In this document: in pieces, positions 12,701 to 27,000 of the stretch
Position numbering within the stretch: position 1 is the first letter of the stretch
Layout: each line of letters starts with the position of its first letter
DNA from: Neodiprion pinetum
Lineage: Eukaryota; Arthropoda; Insecta; Hymenoptera; Diprionidae
Assembly (NCBI RefSeq): GCF_021155775.2
Contig: NC_060237.1
Coordinates: 28,052,778-28,116,777, forward strand
Length of the DNA stretch: 64,000 nucleotides
Direction: 5' to 3'
Translations under genes and position numbers: made by a program
Notes under the pieces: generated by a model
The model's input: only the letters and a program-made list of their open reading frames with translations
The model's database searches: none
Told to the model about the DNA's origin: nothing

Positions 12701-13797
12701 AAAAAGAGAAAGAAAGATGAAAAAAGGAAAGAAAAGAAAAACATGAGAGAAGAAAAAATACTTCCCCTGAAGGTATGAATATATAAAACTTGGTTTCAAG
12801 CGCGAATAATGCTTGTCAATATAGGTATAATAAATACGAATGCAAGCATATTATAATTATTATGTACAGGTATATATAATAATTGCAAACTACGAGCTAT
12901 AAACTCCGCATCGTGAGCTGTATAATAATTAATCCGGATAAAAAGTTTTTCAAGTAAAACTAAAGTAGCGTGATTTTTTATATTATACCAAGAAGTATAA
13001 TAATTACAATTCTAGTCACACGTATTCTCAATGCCAACTTTCGGTGTTTGATACTTTTGTTTAGCTTAGCTCCGTGGAGGCAGGGATGAAAAATTCTGAC
13101 GATGCTCGCGGACGGTGAGGGAAACTTTTGTATTTACGTTAAACGAATTCCGCGCGAAAGCTGGTTCGCCAATTTATCTCACACCCGAGCTGTTCATTTG
13201 CAATCCAAAATACACACCTACGCTTCGCGGATAAGTAGAAGTCGGATCAAATTATCCTTAAGAAGAAAAATTCAAAGCGTTACACAGCGAAGTGCTCGAA
13301 CAGCTTGACAGCTTATACGATCGGATATACAGCTTATCAAGCTACGGAAATTACCGAGTGACGGTCCTCTGCTGCTTCAGATGACCATTGGCCAATTTCG
13401 GCGAGGCTCAATTTATTCACCCCTGATCCTGCTGCAGGTAGTTGTAATTATACGTACGTACAGACGGACTTCGTACACACGCTGACCAAAGTTAACGAGC
13501 TATTAAAATTCCTAAGTTGAATTTATTGACTCAATTTTTTTTTCTCTCTCTGTCTGTCTCTTTCTCTTTTCTCTTTATTACCACGTATATAGCACGAAAA
13601 TTCCGCAACGTTTTATCCTCGGTCTAAAAATTAGCATACAGTTTCATTCGATGTGATGTATAATTCCGCATGCGAGTGAAGAATTATCTTAATGTTGGTG
13701 TGTAATTAACGTTACAAGACGGTTTATGCGCGGAGTGCAATTTTCGCCTTTCACGCGAAACTCGAATTTCGTACCTACATGTGTATACATGTAACCG

Positions 13798-13831
<34 letters not shown>

Positions 13832-16800
13832 TGGGGGCAGAGAAGAGATGACCGATTTGTCAGCAGCGGCAACGTGAAAGAAAAAACGGACCTTGTTGGG
13901 CGGAGAAATTCGATAAATTGAATAACGCGATGAAACGAAATCTACGGAGGGTGTGGATAATTGGCCGAGGTGGTAAAACCGAGGCGGAATAATATTGACG
14001 GTGACAAATATCGGCTATTTTTCAAACACCTCTATCCACGCCGTATAATGAGCATTTTATAAATAATTTCCTTGTATGCGTACACGAGTATATCGTTAGA
14101 CTCGTGACTTTTTGCCGTTATCGTAAAGTGGTTGAAAAATCCACGCGATTCTCGCTCCGTATCTCGAGCCTGAATTTCACCATTTACTTGCAAAGCGGTT
14201 GGAGTAAACGACGCAACACCGCGGGCTTGATTGCCGAAAAGAGATCGTTTCATACCATGTGTTAGTGTACGTAAAGTACATGCGATGTGCGTCTTAGACC
14301 CGGTAAATTAGCATTATATAATAATTTGAGGAAAGAGGCGCGTGCGTGCCGATGGAGATAAAATTCGGAAAAGAAAAATCACGCTTTGCTAAGAGTAAGA
14401 AAATATTTATATTTCGCGTGCCGGAGTCAAGCTCGCCTTTGAAAATCACCGAATTGCGCGACTCATTGCTATGCAGATCTTTATGTTTTTTTCTCCGATA
14501 GCATATAGCGTGTATATGTATACAACGCTGGAATCGCGGTGTGAAAATTGTGAATTAATAATTTTCCCCTATCACTTTAGACCGTGATATTCTGTGATAA
14601 GGTGACGATAAGACATTACTGAGCCTCAAAAAGTCTGCTTTGTTATTTGTCAAACGCAATGTAATTAACGCTATTCATTGTTCACCTTTTATATAATTTG
14701 TATCCACATCTTATCACTGTAACTTGTACAAAGAAATACTAAATTTTACATGCCTGTATAGTATTACAACAAGTCGGGAGATGCACAATTCTAACCGCAT
14801 TGAAAACCGACAAAGAGCAACCAAGTTGCAGGGGATGTTTTCGCACATATCGCCACTTTGAATTTCATGCGAAGTTTATCGGATTTTCGTACGTAATATT
14901 TATTTGCCCGGAGATCGACGTGATCCCAATTTATTCAAGCTTATCCGTTTTCATATTTACATTCGCGCTTCATACATGCCTGTACAACACTTGGTACGGA
15001 ACTGAAGGGAGGAAAAAATATTTCGTTTGGTAAATTCTGTCGAAACGTGAACTAATGTACCAGCTGTTGACTGTGAAACCGATGTACAGGGCGTGACTGA
15101 TACAGATTTTTGTTATTTTTTTCCATTTTTTTTCCATTTTTATCTCACATGCTTTTCCACGTTTCACTTCGCTTCGCTCGCAGTTGTAGCACACAAATCG
15201 CATCACCTCGTGTCAGCCAAATGAGATTAACTTCAGTTATTTTCCTCCGCAAATAGGTATAACTGACATATTGTTATAGCTACCGCGCTTAGTAATCGTG
15301 CAGATCCAGATTGTGTGCAACAGAACCTTTTATGTAGTCCAATTTAATAATCTTAAAACTGGTTCACGGACCATAACTGCAGGCTCGTATTATATTTTCA
15401 CTGAAGGGGTAAAAACAAATCCGCACTACTGCTATGTATAATAATAAAAGCATGGAATTATTCGAGACGAACGTTACGTGACTTTTACCAGTGCCTCGAA
15501 CGGAGGCAAAGCTTGGCCGTAATTAGAGTCAGGTATGGATAAAGTAGAAAATTGATTCAAAGGGAAAATAATAACATACCGCAGAGAGAAGGAAGAATAA
15601 AAACAGCGATGTCGAGAAGAAGAAGAGGAAAGGTAACGGAAAAGCACGAGGCGACCTTGAAGCGAAAGGGTATTGAAAAAAAAAAAAAAATCCTCGAGTC
15701 CTTGACGTGCTGCAGATTAAGGCCTTAAGATTGTAGTAAAGCGAAGAGGTCGAGGGTGCGAAAAAAAAAAATACGTCCTCCATCCAGGATCGTTACGAGA
15801 ATTTGCCGAGTGCGTGCAGCACATGGCTGCAGGGTTGCTGGTACGGCATATCAGTCAGAGAAAATTCCGGTTCGCACCTTGACCCGTCTTGTACGTCAAG
15901 CAGCGATTTAGCAAGTCAGTGTGCAGCGGTTGCGGCAAAAGGCGGCCCGAAGTTTCAACCCTCGCGTGAGCATCAAGATTAAGGCCTTGGCTGTGTAGCT
16001 TGACCTTACTTACCGGGCGATATAATATTGTACACATTGCACCTACAGGGTGCTTCCAAGTAAACGCCCCAATATATTGACTTGCCTATCATTGAGGGTA
16101 AGAAATATCGGTAATACAGGCCCGTCGAATTACCGATAAGCAGCGCGTTTTGAGTCCTCGGGAATGAACTGAAACTGCTCGTGTTTCCAAATTGTGTAGA
16201 TTTGGCCAACAGGTTGTTTCGTTCGGTGATCGCCTTCCGGAGTCACGTTAAAGTGACGATATGACTTGACTTGATCAAAGTGATAATGACTCGGTAGATC
16301 TGTTTTACCGATATTTGTTCTCCTCAGTTGTAGGCAACCCAACATACTCCGGCTTTCGCTCGGAAGCACCTTGTTTGTGTATCGAGGCAAAAGTTACCTA
16401 CCCTCCATGCCAAATCGAAAAGTAAGCATTCTTCGCGCAATCAGCGATATAAATATACGATTTTCGCGTTTCTTCCTCTGCGTGCACAAGGATACATACC
16501 GTCGCAATAATTCTCCTTACATCGTTCGTTCGTTATTCGCCCTCGAAACCCAGTGCCGACGGTGACTGGCGTGCCTGCACGATAGGCGCATTATAGTTTT
16601 CTTTTGGCAGACGCGATGTACCTATACACGTTGTTCGTCTCTGTGTGAGTTTTCTCATTTATCAACCGTCTGAAATGGTCGTGCACGAGGCTAACTCCCC
16701 GCGATATCCATCGGTGTGTATTATGGGTGTATAAACAGTTAGCCTTGAACCGAACCCTGCCTGAGTCGTGATTATTCCTTATACCGATTGGGTGGTTCGG

Positions 16801-18040
16801 GTGTTTTCTGTGAAACTCCTCGCTCAACGCCGGCAGACAGGCAACCGTAGCTGTGCATTCAATGCCCGGTAATACGGTGCGTAGCCGCGGTTGCCTATCT
16901 GCCGGCGTTGAACGAGAAGTTTCACTGAAAACCACCGGCGTTACGAGAATACCTATAAGCTCGCCTGGTCTCTCAACAGGATCGGAAGTCTCAGAGAGTT
17001 TCGAACTTCTTTCAGATCATACGCTTCGAAAAGCCTCGCGTTGACATTTTTATACACGTTTCGGATATGACTGCGGTTTATTTGGTGCAACTTGCAGTAG
17101 CTGTCGGAAGGGAGAATTGGTTGGGAGGAAAAAACCTTCCAGGCAACATATAATCGTTGAGAAAAGCTGTTGACTAACCTTGCGAGGAAACCTTTCATTT
17201 TCTATATACTAATATACTGGGATCGACTTCTGACAACGAATTATATGTATACCGCACAACGAAAAAAAGAGAATATATTGCAATCGTTTTTATAATCACA
17301 TTTGTCTGGGATCCCGGATTGATGTACGATTATCGCGATTTTATGTTTATACCTCAACCTGATCAAGACAAATGACTTGCGACGGGAAATTTATCGTCTT
17401 TTTGTTTTACGTTGAATTCGTTTACCAATTTGTTGAGTATCCTTACTCAAAACATGAGAGTATAACTTGGGCATAATTCACTCGTGAAACATACAAGATA
17501 TTGAACCTATAATTTTTCGATGTAACATTTGGTGGGAGCAAAATAATGAGAAAAAAGCATGAACAGAGTTTCAGGCAAAAAAAAAAAAGAAAAAGACAAA
17601 GAATAGAAAACGCAAATCTTATTTCAAAATTTTTATCAAACTGCATCATGGTGAAGCGCGAATCAGCTGCATTCATTCGCTTGAACGGAGGAGGGGAAAG
17701 AGGAAGACGAGGGGAAAAGTATATACCCGCGGGTTTGAGGCACTTGGAGGTTTTCTAAGTAGGAAAGTTCATTAAAATCTCCACTGCGCTATTCTTACGT
17801 GCTGTTGAATATACACCGTATTCCACGTTACATGCATACGACACACCTACAACACCGCACACTTTGATAAACGTAGCTATAATTGCACAAACCGTTCAAC
17901 TTATTTCTCGCCAAAGGTAACCACGCCCGTCGTATGGAGAATCGCGATGCATCGTGACACAATTAGCGGTCGGTTATACTAATATCAGCCACAGTGCGAT
18001 ACGTTCAACGAGCCGGGGATCAACAAGTGACAGAGAGAGC

Positions 18041-18072
<32 letters not shown>

Positions 18073-21000
18073 CTCGAAGTGCACCCTCGAAATACCTCGA
18101 GTGTCAACGTATACGGAAGTGCTTTTGAACAACGAGTTTCACCGATATCGCTGCATCAGCAGCTGCTGGCTGGGCGCAACAGTTGAATATTCTTTACTCT
18201 TCGTTCCCCTCCGAAAGATAAATTCGATGTGAATTCCGATCGTAGGCTCAATCCCAATTAATCACTGTCAAACATCGCGCACCCCTTTTCCTGTGGACCA
18301 CTTCAGAGTTTCCAGGCGAGTCTGATTTTCCGAGGGGGCCGACTCTCCCATTGTTTGCGCGCTTTTAATTACCCCCTCGCCTCGTTATGCCTATAATTTC
18401 CAAGCTCTCCGGTTGCCTTCCGCATCGCTATGTTGTTACACTCTTGGCCAAAGCTTTCTCTCCATCCGATAACGCCCCGTGGACTCGGCGTTGTGACCTC
18501 GAGGGATGCGTGGAAATCGACATCGAGATTGCAGTAGGTCGCTAAGGCATTTGGCACTTCCTTCCAGCTTCGTTTCCATCCGGATCCTCTTTGTGCGATT
18601 AATCACGCCGAAGCTCTGTGCCAAATTCGAATTCTTTCAAATCGACACTCCGATCGCCAACGACGCTACACGTACGTCTGCAAGGGTCAAGCGGGTTGCC
18701 ACGAAAATACGTGCGACGATATTCCCTTGCGAAAATATATACCCATAATGCCTAGAACCGAAGTGGGATCGAAGCTTTTAACGCTACTGCCACTCCTTTC
18801 GGTCTTTTAACGAAAGTGGAAGACCGCTGCGGGAGTTTTTTTCTCATCTTTGATCGTCTCTCTTTTCTTCCTCGTTCTTTTATCCCCCTTCGTCTTATTT
18901 GCTCCTTCTACTTGACGGAATTTTTCTCTTTTCCTTTTTATCTCCTTTTATCCTCATCCCCGCAGGAATATAACATGCTTCCGCAATAATATTTCTTAAC
19001 TTGAATTTAAGAACTACCGTAGTAACGGTGTATAATTAATAGGATGATTTTGCAAACGTCAAGCACAAACACCTTATCACCCGTCGATTTCGTGCCTGCA
19101 GATATTTTTGGCGTGGATCGAGATAACGGTGGAAATAGTTTGAAGGGCGCGAGCCGTCGAATGCATTATGCCTATGCATACATAGAGGTAAATGTATATA
19201 GAAACACGGGAATATACTCACACAAGTTTATAACCACTTTGCGTATAGCCATGGAAATTTTCTTGAATTTGCAATTCAATTTCGCCTCGACTCTTTGATG
19301 ATGTACGTCTTCTTATTAATTGATTGATCACCCTGATGAAAGGGATCACAATTCCAACGTTCCTCTGCAGGCTCGGAAAGTGGCGCGTATGTATGTATGT
19401 ACATTTCGTGATACGGGAGACATTTTCCACCGTCGACGTCAACGTCGCCGTAGCGTCGTATATCAATTCGAAACTCAATTTAGGTATAAAAATGAAAAAG
19501 GCCACTATATCATATCTCTCCCCTTTACCGCCGTGTCCGTGATGCGTCATAATACGACGTTTTACCGAAAAAGGAAACACAAAACGAGGAAGGGAAAAAA
19601 AAATCTTACACAAGGCTACGTGTATCGGTATACGACGTAACAGCGTGCATCCCCCTCGCACGGGGTGAGTTTGGCGCATTTTATCTTTTTTTACCTCATC
19701 CTTTCGCGGGAAAAGTATCACGACGCGTGTATGATATATTGCTTTTCGAACATGAGTGCCGAAGAGTGTGACAAAAAGCACGATCTATATCGTAACCCGT
19801 ATATACCTGGTGTGTTATATTTGTCAACGAAAAGTTTGAACTCGACCCGAGGGATTGCGCCATCGATACGTCCCTCGAGTTAATTTTCAGCACGCGTTCT
19901 CTTCGTGATGAAAAAAGTGACACATTACAGTTACAATTAATATCATTCACACGGAATGTTATACGGACGAGACGGAGATATACGTATATATGTATGAGGT
20001 GAAATAATCGTAAATTCGAGTTTTTATTTTACGCAGGTGTAATATACCTACCTTGACTTTATTTACAACAATTGACATATTTCATTCGGATTTGGAATGA
20101 ATTTTTACGCAATCATGCGCCGAGGAATAAGTTTGCTGAATTATTTTTCTTTTTTCAGCCGACAGCAGTTTCCTCCTAGCAAATGCCCAGATAGTGGATT
20201 TTCCAATTGTCTACTGCAACGAGAGCTTTTGCAAAATTTCCGGCTACAATAGAGCAGAGGTGAGGCCATTATTCCTCTATTATATCCCATTACTTATTAT
20301 ACGCTACATCCGGTGTTCTACCGTTTCGGCAAATTTATCTTTCTTTCATTTTTTTTTTTGCCAATTAACGCGTGACCTCAAATGACGGAGATAAAACTCG
20401 ATCGGAAGTAATTCACCCTTTCTTCTGCCTTGGAAAATCACGTAAATTCGATTTGAAGCGCGAACTGGGTATGTGGAACACGGTGCAGATCGCGGGTAGC
20501 AGCAAACCGCCCGACATTCCAAATGAATTTCTTATCAAAGTCCGTTCGGCTCTCGATACGTATATACGTTGTATACGTACGTATAATGTGTGGTAACTCG
20601 TGTGTAATGAAGAAAAATCGAACGGCTATTAATCCGGCTTCGTTAAGCGAATTTAACCGTCATTTTATTCATTCATTTATTTATTTTCTTATTAATGACA
20701 TAGAACGGTCCGGGTAAAAATAAAACGATTTCAGCTCGTAGAAACTAGACTGAAAGTATTTTAGAGATGTAAATTAGTTTGCTTTTTTTCTTAATTCTCT
20801 TTCAAGTCGTGGGTGCGCATTTACTCTTCTCTTTGAAAATCGCACAACTATTTTGCAAGAGTTTTAATATTATCATGCAAACGGCGTATTTTATATTAAC
20901 GTTAAGCCACGGTCAGCGGTGGCTTTGCCACTGCAGGAAAGCGCGATTAATACGTACGGAAAATAACTATCGACCTAGATATTGAACTGGGTCATGTACC

Positions 21001-24000
21001 CTGCAACTTAGACGAATCGTTAGAACAATCTATCCTGAGGAATTTACTGTATATTGTGTAGATATAGGTATTTATATAATACATTACAGGTACGTAAAGA
21101 ATTTCAGGTGGATTTCTGTGCGTGACTAGAGGACGATATTTGAGTCCGCGTCGTTCGCACACTGTAACAATTTATATTTTCTGGATCGTTTTATTCACTC
21201 TGAAAATACCGTGTTATACGTATAGCTTTTAAAGCTCGGCATTATATAATTTATACATATATACGGGAGTTGAATTTATTGCCCGGAGTTAATCGTCGCT
21301 GGATTTATTGTTGAGAGAAAAGTTTCAAGGATTGCCCAGCTGGGTATATAATTGTATGACGTAGGTATGTCTGTAATTCTGTGCGCACAGGGTTTTCCCT
21401 CGATTCCACGAGGTTGTGTAATATTATTGGTATAAAGTGTACCTGCGCTGGAATAAAGCGCCGCGATCTGATAAAAATATACATCTGATATCCACGTGAG
21501 AAATTTTGTCGCACGCGACCGAAAAATTTAACAGTATGGTATCGTTGCATTTATATTGTAAAATATGAATTATATCGATCGTTTCACTCGTCTTTTCGTT
21601 CGCTGCAGGTGATGCAAAAGTCATGTCGTTGCGCTTTTATGTACGGCGAACTGACCGACAAGGAGACGATATCCCGGATCGAAGAGTGTCTGGAAGGGCA
21701 GATACACGACCAGTTCGAAATTCTACTTTACAAGAAAAACAGTAAGTGCACTTACCCCGGGCGATCGGATCGATCGTTACACTTCACCTATGCGGTCTTT
21801 TCTACCTGTATTATACGTAAGACGTACGTGTGCGTGACGTACAGCATACCTTGTTTGTGAATATTACGTCCTACGTCATACGTTTAAAAGATATTCGCTA
21901 CGCCCTCTGCCTATTTCGTATAATATATATAATATTATTTAACGAACGATCGACAAACATCGTTTCATACTTGTTACTTCCAGCTGCTCTCTCTCTTTTT
22001 AAACTGTATTTACATACGTTTAAAATTACCCGCCCGTATCGAGGTGCAAATAGAATTTCGAAATTCACACCGAGACTCTGTCGCGACTCATATAATTGCC
22101 TCCGTTAGAATATCACAAGTGCTCCGAACCTGGCCAATTGTTTACAAGGAAATTTAACGGAAAGGCGTTAGATTTTATCCACTATTGGTAACTTTTATTT
22201 ATTTTTTTTATTATTTTTAAACATGTAATTAACAAACCATTCTACACTTTCGTAATTTCAAACAAGCATTTTCACCCTTGACGGGTTTCATCCAGCCATT
22301 CGATAATATAATTATACAGCTAAATATAAAGCAGCAAAAAATGGCACGCAAATGAATCTGCCTGCCGTTATGTATAACAATAGTGATACAGGATAATTTA
22401 TATGGAGGCAGAAACGGGAATCGATCCGCGATTCTTTTCCCATTGTCATTGTTATTGCGGTTGACGTTCGACGAGCGGGAAAAATACTGGACGAATGATA
22501 TATCTGTACGGCCCTTTCTCTGTAATATCGTTCTACTTTCTTCCCCTTTTTCTCTATACATATTGTGTTGTTCTCTGGATGCAATTGTTACCGCTCAAGT
22601 AGGTACTTGCTCAAGTATATACGTATACAGTGCTTATCGATTGATTGTTGCGAGTGGAAATATTTTCATCTGCAACGATAAAACGATGTTATTTATAGCA
22701 ACGTATAGGTATAATAATGGTTGAGCCGGTATACTAGCAATGTGTTTCATTGCACCGACGTTTCATTCGCAGAAATGATTTTAATATTGTAGAATTAGAT
22801 GAAAGTCTTTTACGATAAAAAAAAAATAAAAATCATAAAATATTAGAGGTCACTGACTAATGTAGATTTTGATTGGAATTTTAATAATATTTTTGTCTTT
22901 TTATTTATCACCAGTTATATTATAATATATATCATACGGAATGTTGATCATTTAGAGGAACTTTTCAACGTTCATTATTGTATTGTGTACATCGATCGTG
23001 TCACTTCAGATGTAGCCATCAACGAGATTTGGATTGATTTGATTTTCTTATTAGTTTTCTTCCATTTTCTTTTTTCTCCGCTGCTCGTTTTAATTGTTTA
23101 TCACGATCAATTTTGGATTTCGTTCAGTTTTGACGGAATGAAGAATGTTATACAATTCTTGGAGTTTTATGACGGTGTAACGATGTGATATAATACTCTT
23201 TAAAATGGAAACTGTTAAACGTGAAAAATAAATAATTGAAGGTAATTTTTTTTAAAGGTACCCCACGAGGTATGTGTAGCACAACTCAAAACTGCACTCA
23301 AAACTGCCTGTAAGTCACTTTGATCCAATAAAGAAACAAAATACAACAGTATATAATACACACATCAGGCGCGGTATATCATTTATACATGTAAATATAT
23401 GAAAAAACCGTTTTTGAAGAGTACTTCTTGGTCGAAATTTTCATCCTAATTGCAAATTCATTTCGTACAAAAATCCGGTTACACCGTGTACACAGCTTAC
23501 TTCCCCTCACGGACATTCTTATGCCATAATTCTTTCAAAATCCGGCAACAATTTTTTTTCCACCACGGTAAAATGACGAAAAAATTTCCTACTCCAATTT
23601 GTCTTTGAGCTAGATGTTTGGCAGACTTTGATATCGGCTATAAAAAATCACCCGCAGCATTCTTGAGTCATGTTTTCGTGAGAATCGACACGAAGTTGAA
23701 TGAACCATGAACTGGATGTGGAGTGCAGTGTGCTGTGCATAGAATGGGACTAGTTATACAACTTGTCGTATTCTTCATTTATGGATTCCGGGTTGCATCG
23801 ATGTGCACCTACAACTGCACGCGTTTCTCTCTAGACAATAGCAAATGTGTCAAGGGGTGTGCCGGATTGTTCCGATTCAAGGAAGGAAGACAAAGTCATT
23901 GCATCGCGGTAATCGACGTCGCGCTTTGATTAAATCGTTTTTCGGGAAATCCGCAACGGCGTAATTGCCTCCCAAAGTTTGCCAAGCACTGTAAGCTCGA

Positions 24001-27000
24001 CGTAAGAAACTTGGTTATCACGAACTGCCTGATTTGAGAATTAAGAACCGGACCAATACGCGATATTCTTGAACAAGTAATAACATTTAATTGAACTAAT
24101 GACCCGTCGCACTGCAGTATTGCAGAGTTAGCGATAGTGCTTACTTCAGTTGAAGAGATCATATGAAATGCACTACTTGTGATTAACGAAGGACGTTTGA
24201 TGAATAAAAACTTCCTACTCTGCATCGGTGCTCGGCTTCTCCTCGTCGAGTTTGATTTGAGTGATTGTCCGCTCGATAAAATACAGTAATTGCACGTCCG
24301 GGATTACTTGAGCCGCGAGGCTTTAAGCGTCCAATAAAAATGCTGTAAAGGGCTCAGATATCTCGCTCCGCACATGGCAGGGTATATTACTCTTGGTCAA
24401 TTAATCACCGTCGGTAATAAGCCGCGATTTTTTGCCCATCAAGTGTATAATACTCGTGTCCAGCAGCTATTACACGGGAATATGTGAGAAATACGAGGAG
24501 AAGACGAAAGAATAGAAAAGATTCCAAGCTGTGTAACGGGTCAGACCTGCAAATTCAGTTCTACGATTATACGAGACAATTCAGTTCGAACATTCGACTG
24601 GTTTTCCGATCGTGTGTCGCGGCGGGATCCGAAGTTCAAAACTGCAACAGTCCGCAGCGACGAATATTTTAACTGTAGGAACGGAGAACGAGAGTGGAAT
24701 GACAAACTATTATTGTCACGTTAGCAAAATAATCTAGAATCTGTAAAAAATTTATTATCGTAGCTTCAGGGCCGCGCGTGGATGTACATAATATACGTAT
24801 CACAGTGAAACACACGAGTACTACACATGACAACAATACAAACGGCTATTATATCGTCGAGCAGAATCTCCTCGCATTGAATCATTCGTACACGTCATTC
24901 GCGTGAATTAATACGATATTTGTAATTCTATACAATGTATCGCGTGTATGCGTGATAAGAACTCGAAGCTCTCCGACGTTGTTGAAGTTTAAGGGTACGC
25001 AGTATTCCTATCCTTACCGACCGAGCAAACTCACCCTTGTTTCATATTTGTTGCTCCCCCCCGCCGCTTTCCACCACCCAATTCAATGGTAAACACAAGA
25101 TGCCGAGCAGATATGGAAAGTGCAGATAATCGGGGAAAATTTGTTAGCGTCGTTTCGAGGTCCCGTAAAATCGTGTAACATGGGTGTATGTGTCAAAAAA
25201 GATAGTAATTGATTCACTGAGTGCCTCAGTGACCCGGCTAACACTTTTTTTATTGACTCGATACAGTAGTCCAATAACGATTTGACAGATTGTAATTATA
25301 CCTATCAAACAATTACCCGACTGTAGTGCTACCGGGGTGTATTACGCAGAGCATCTTTCTGATCCTAAACTAAAAACGTCTTGCCTTCCTCGCTGACTCA
25401 AGAGGAATATTTAAGGGGGAATTTTGTCAGAACGCAATCATTAGGCACAATCTCTTTTGCAACCATACAGTCCGATCCCTTGTCACGTCGCACTTGAGGT
25501 TGCATCTTGGAGAATAAAGGATTGCATGAACTTTTGCGTGGAATAGTGAACGTTGTCTGGACTCAGTTCTGTATGAAAATCTCAAACTCCACGGCGATGC
25601 GACACTCTCTATATGTATAGCGTGACATTAGGTAGACGCCGATCATAAGGATGCCTAATTATAGGCAACTGGGGGTACAAGCTGTTTCGATAAAAAAAAA
25701 AATGGGAAACTCGGAACTCTGTTCAGAGTGTATGTGTAGCCTGAATTGCCTATAATTAGGGGTTCTCACGTTGCGCATCTACGTAATCTCACGACATACA
25801 GCTAGCTGCATCAGCTCCGTATTGACAGAGCACTGTATCCGGCTGGCGGTGCGAAACGACCTAATTGAGCAAACCTGAGAGGGTGAAATTTGCCGAGCCG
25901 AGGAGTGAAGTGGAAGTGGAGTGAGAGGAAGACAGAGCCGAGTCGTGATGAGTTCCGGTCCTCTTCGCTCGATTTTCTTTATACAGTTGCTGTTGCTACC
26001 GCTCAGGCAGAGATGTGCACCGTGTAATACACCTATACGTGATACATAATGCACAACACCCAACGGTTTTCCAGCTCCTATTTTTCCCCGCTTTCTGAAA
26101 TTGGACCGTCTCACCTTTCGCCCCTGGGAACACCTTGCTGTTCTACTGCTTCGTGCCATGAAATTAAATAGCGCAACCCGGTATTACAGATTGTGTAGTA
26201 TATAGCATCTGGGCGTGGGTGTCGATATTCGCCCGTGCAGCATCACATTTTATGCGCCGGGGAGTTCGCGTTTTTGTCTTACAGGTGGAAAAATTCCCGT
26301 GGGAAAATTTTTATCCACCTTTATTACACATTTTTTTTAATTCTTTCTTCTTTCTCGTCATTTTTTCATCCCTCCCAGAACGAACAATTTAAATGTGTAA
26401 CGTTATCGCCACCGTATTATTGTTTGAACTGTAAAATTTCTTTTCGCTATTCAAATTGCCGAGCAGACTTTTTTACCTGCACATCACACCTGTATGTTAC
26501 ACCAAGATTATAATCGTCCGAGTATGCTTATTTACCAAAGAATTATCGTCGCTGATGCGTTATATTATCATACTCGTCGGCACTTTTCGTCTCCCAATTA
26601 TCGCCGGCCTCGAACATACACATGTATGTATATGTAATCCTATATCTGAAGGAAAAAACGTTAGTCTGCTACATTTAATTTGTTCGTTGAATCGTTCGAC
26701 TCGCTCGAATTATAGATGTATGTTGCACTGCGGATATGCTGCACAATTGTTCTGCCTTTGACGTGAAAACCAGTCGAATTTGTTACGCTGCGCAAACTGA
26801 CTGGACGATCAAACAAGCAACACGTAACTAAACTGCAGCTATATCCTCGATTTATGTTAGTATATTCGACAAAGCAATCCGACAATAAATTCACTAGAAA
26901 TCGCGTATGAACGTACTTTTCACTTTGTTCTGTGCGTCGGCCGTTGCAGTCTCTTTTAAAAGAACGCTTGAGTTTAACACAGATCCCTACATATCGTTTG

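Larger units (their letters stand above)
9792..20158 (+). other. eag intron 1 (10.4 kb)
   Basis: It starts GTAAGT and ends TTTTTTCAG. I found no exon with family features. It contains GA-rich microsatellites at 13801-13828 and 18041-18066 and a long hairpin at 16803-16932. Several open frames of 60-190 codons on both strands (longest 19218-19781, minus) look like chance. Long first introns of ion-channel genes often hold enhancers, which cannot be located by eye. Confidence 0.7.

Noticed and set aside
19218..19781. 187-codon open frame on the minus strand in eag intron 1
   Set aside because: No family motif, basic and hydrophobic residues in no pattern, no splice partner or Kozak support, and an overlapping 106-codon plus frame. 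Chance in a CG-richer block is likelier.
25779..26159. 126-codon minus-strand frame in eag intron 3
   Set aside because: Arg/Ser-rich translation without domain features or adjacent exons; treated as a chance frame.
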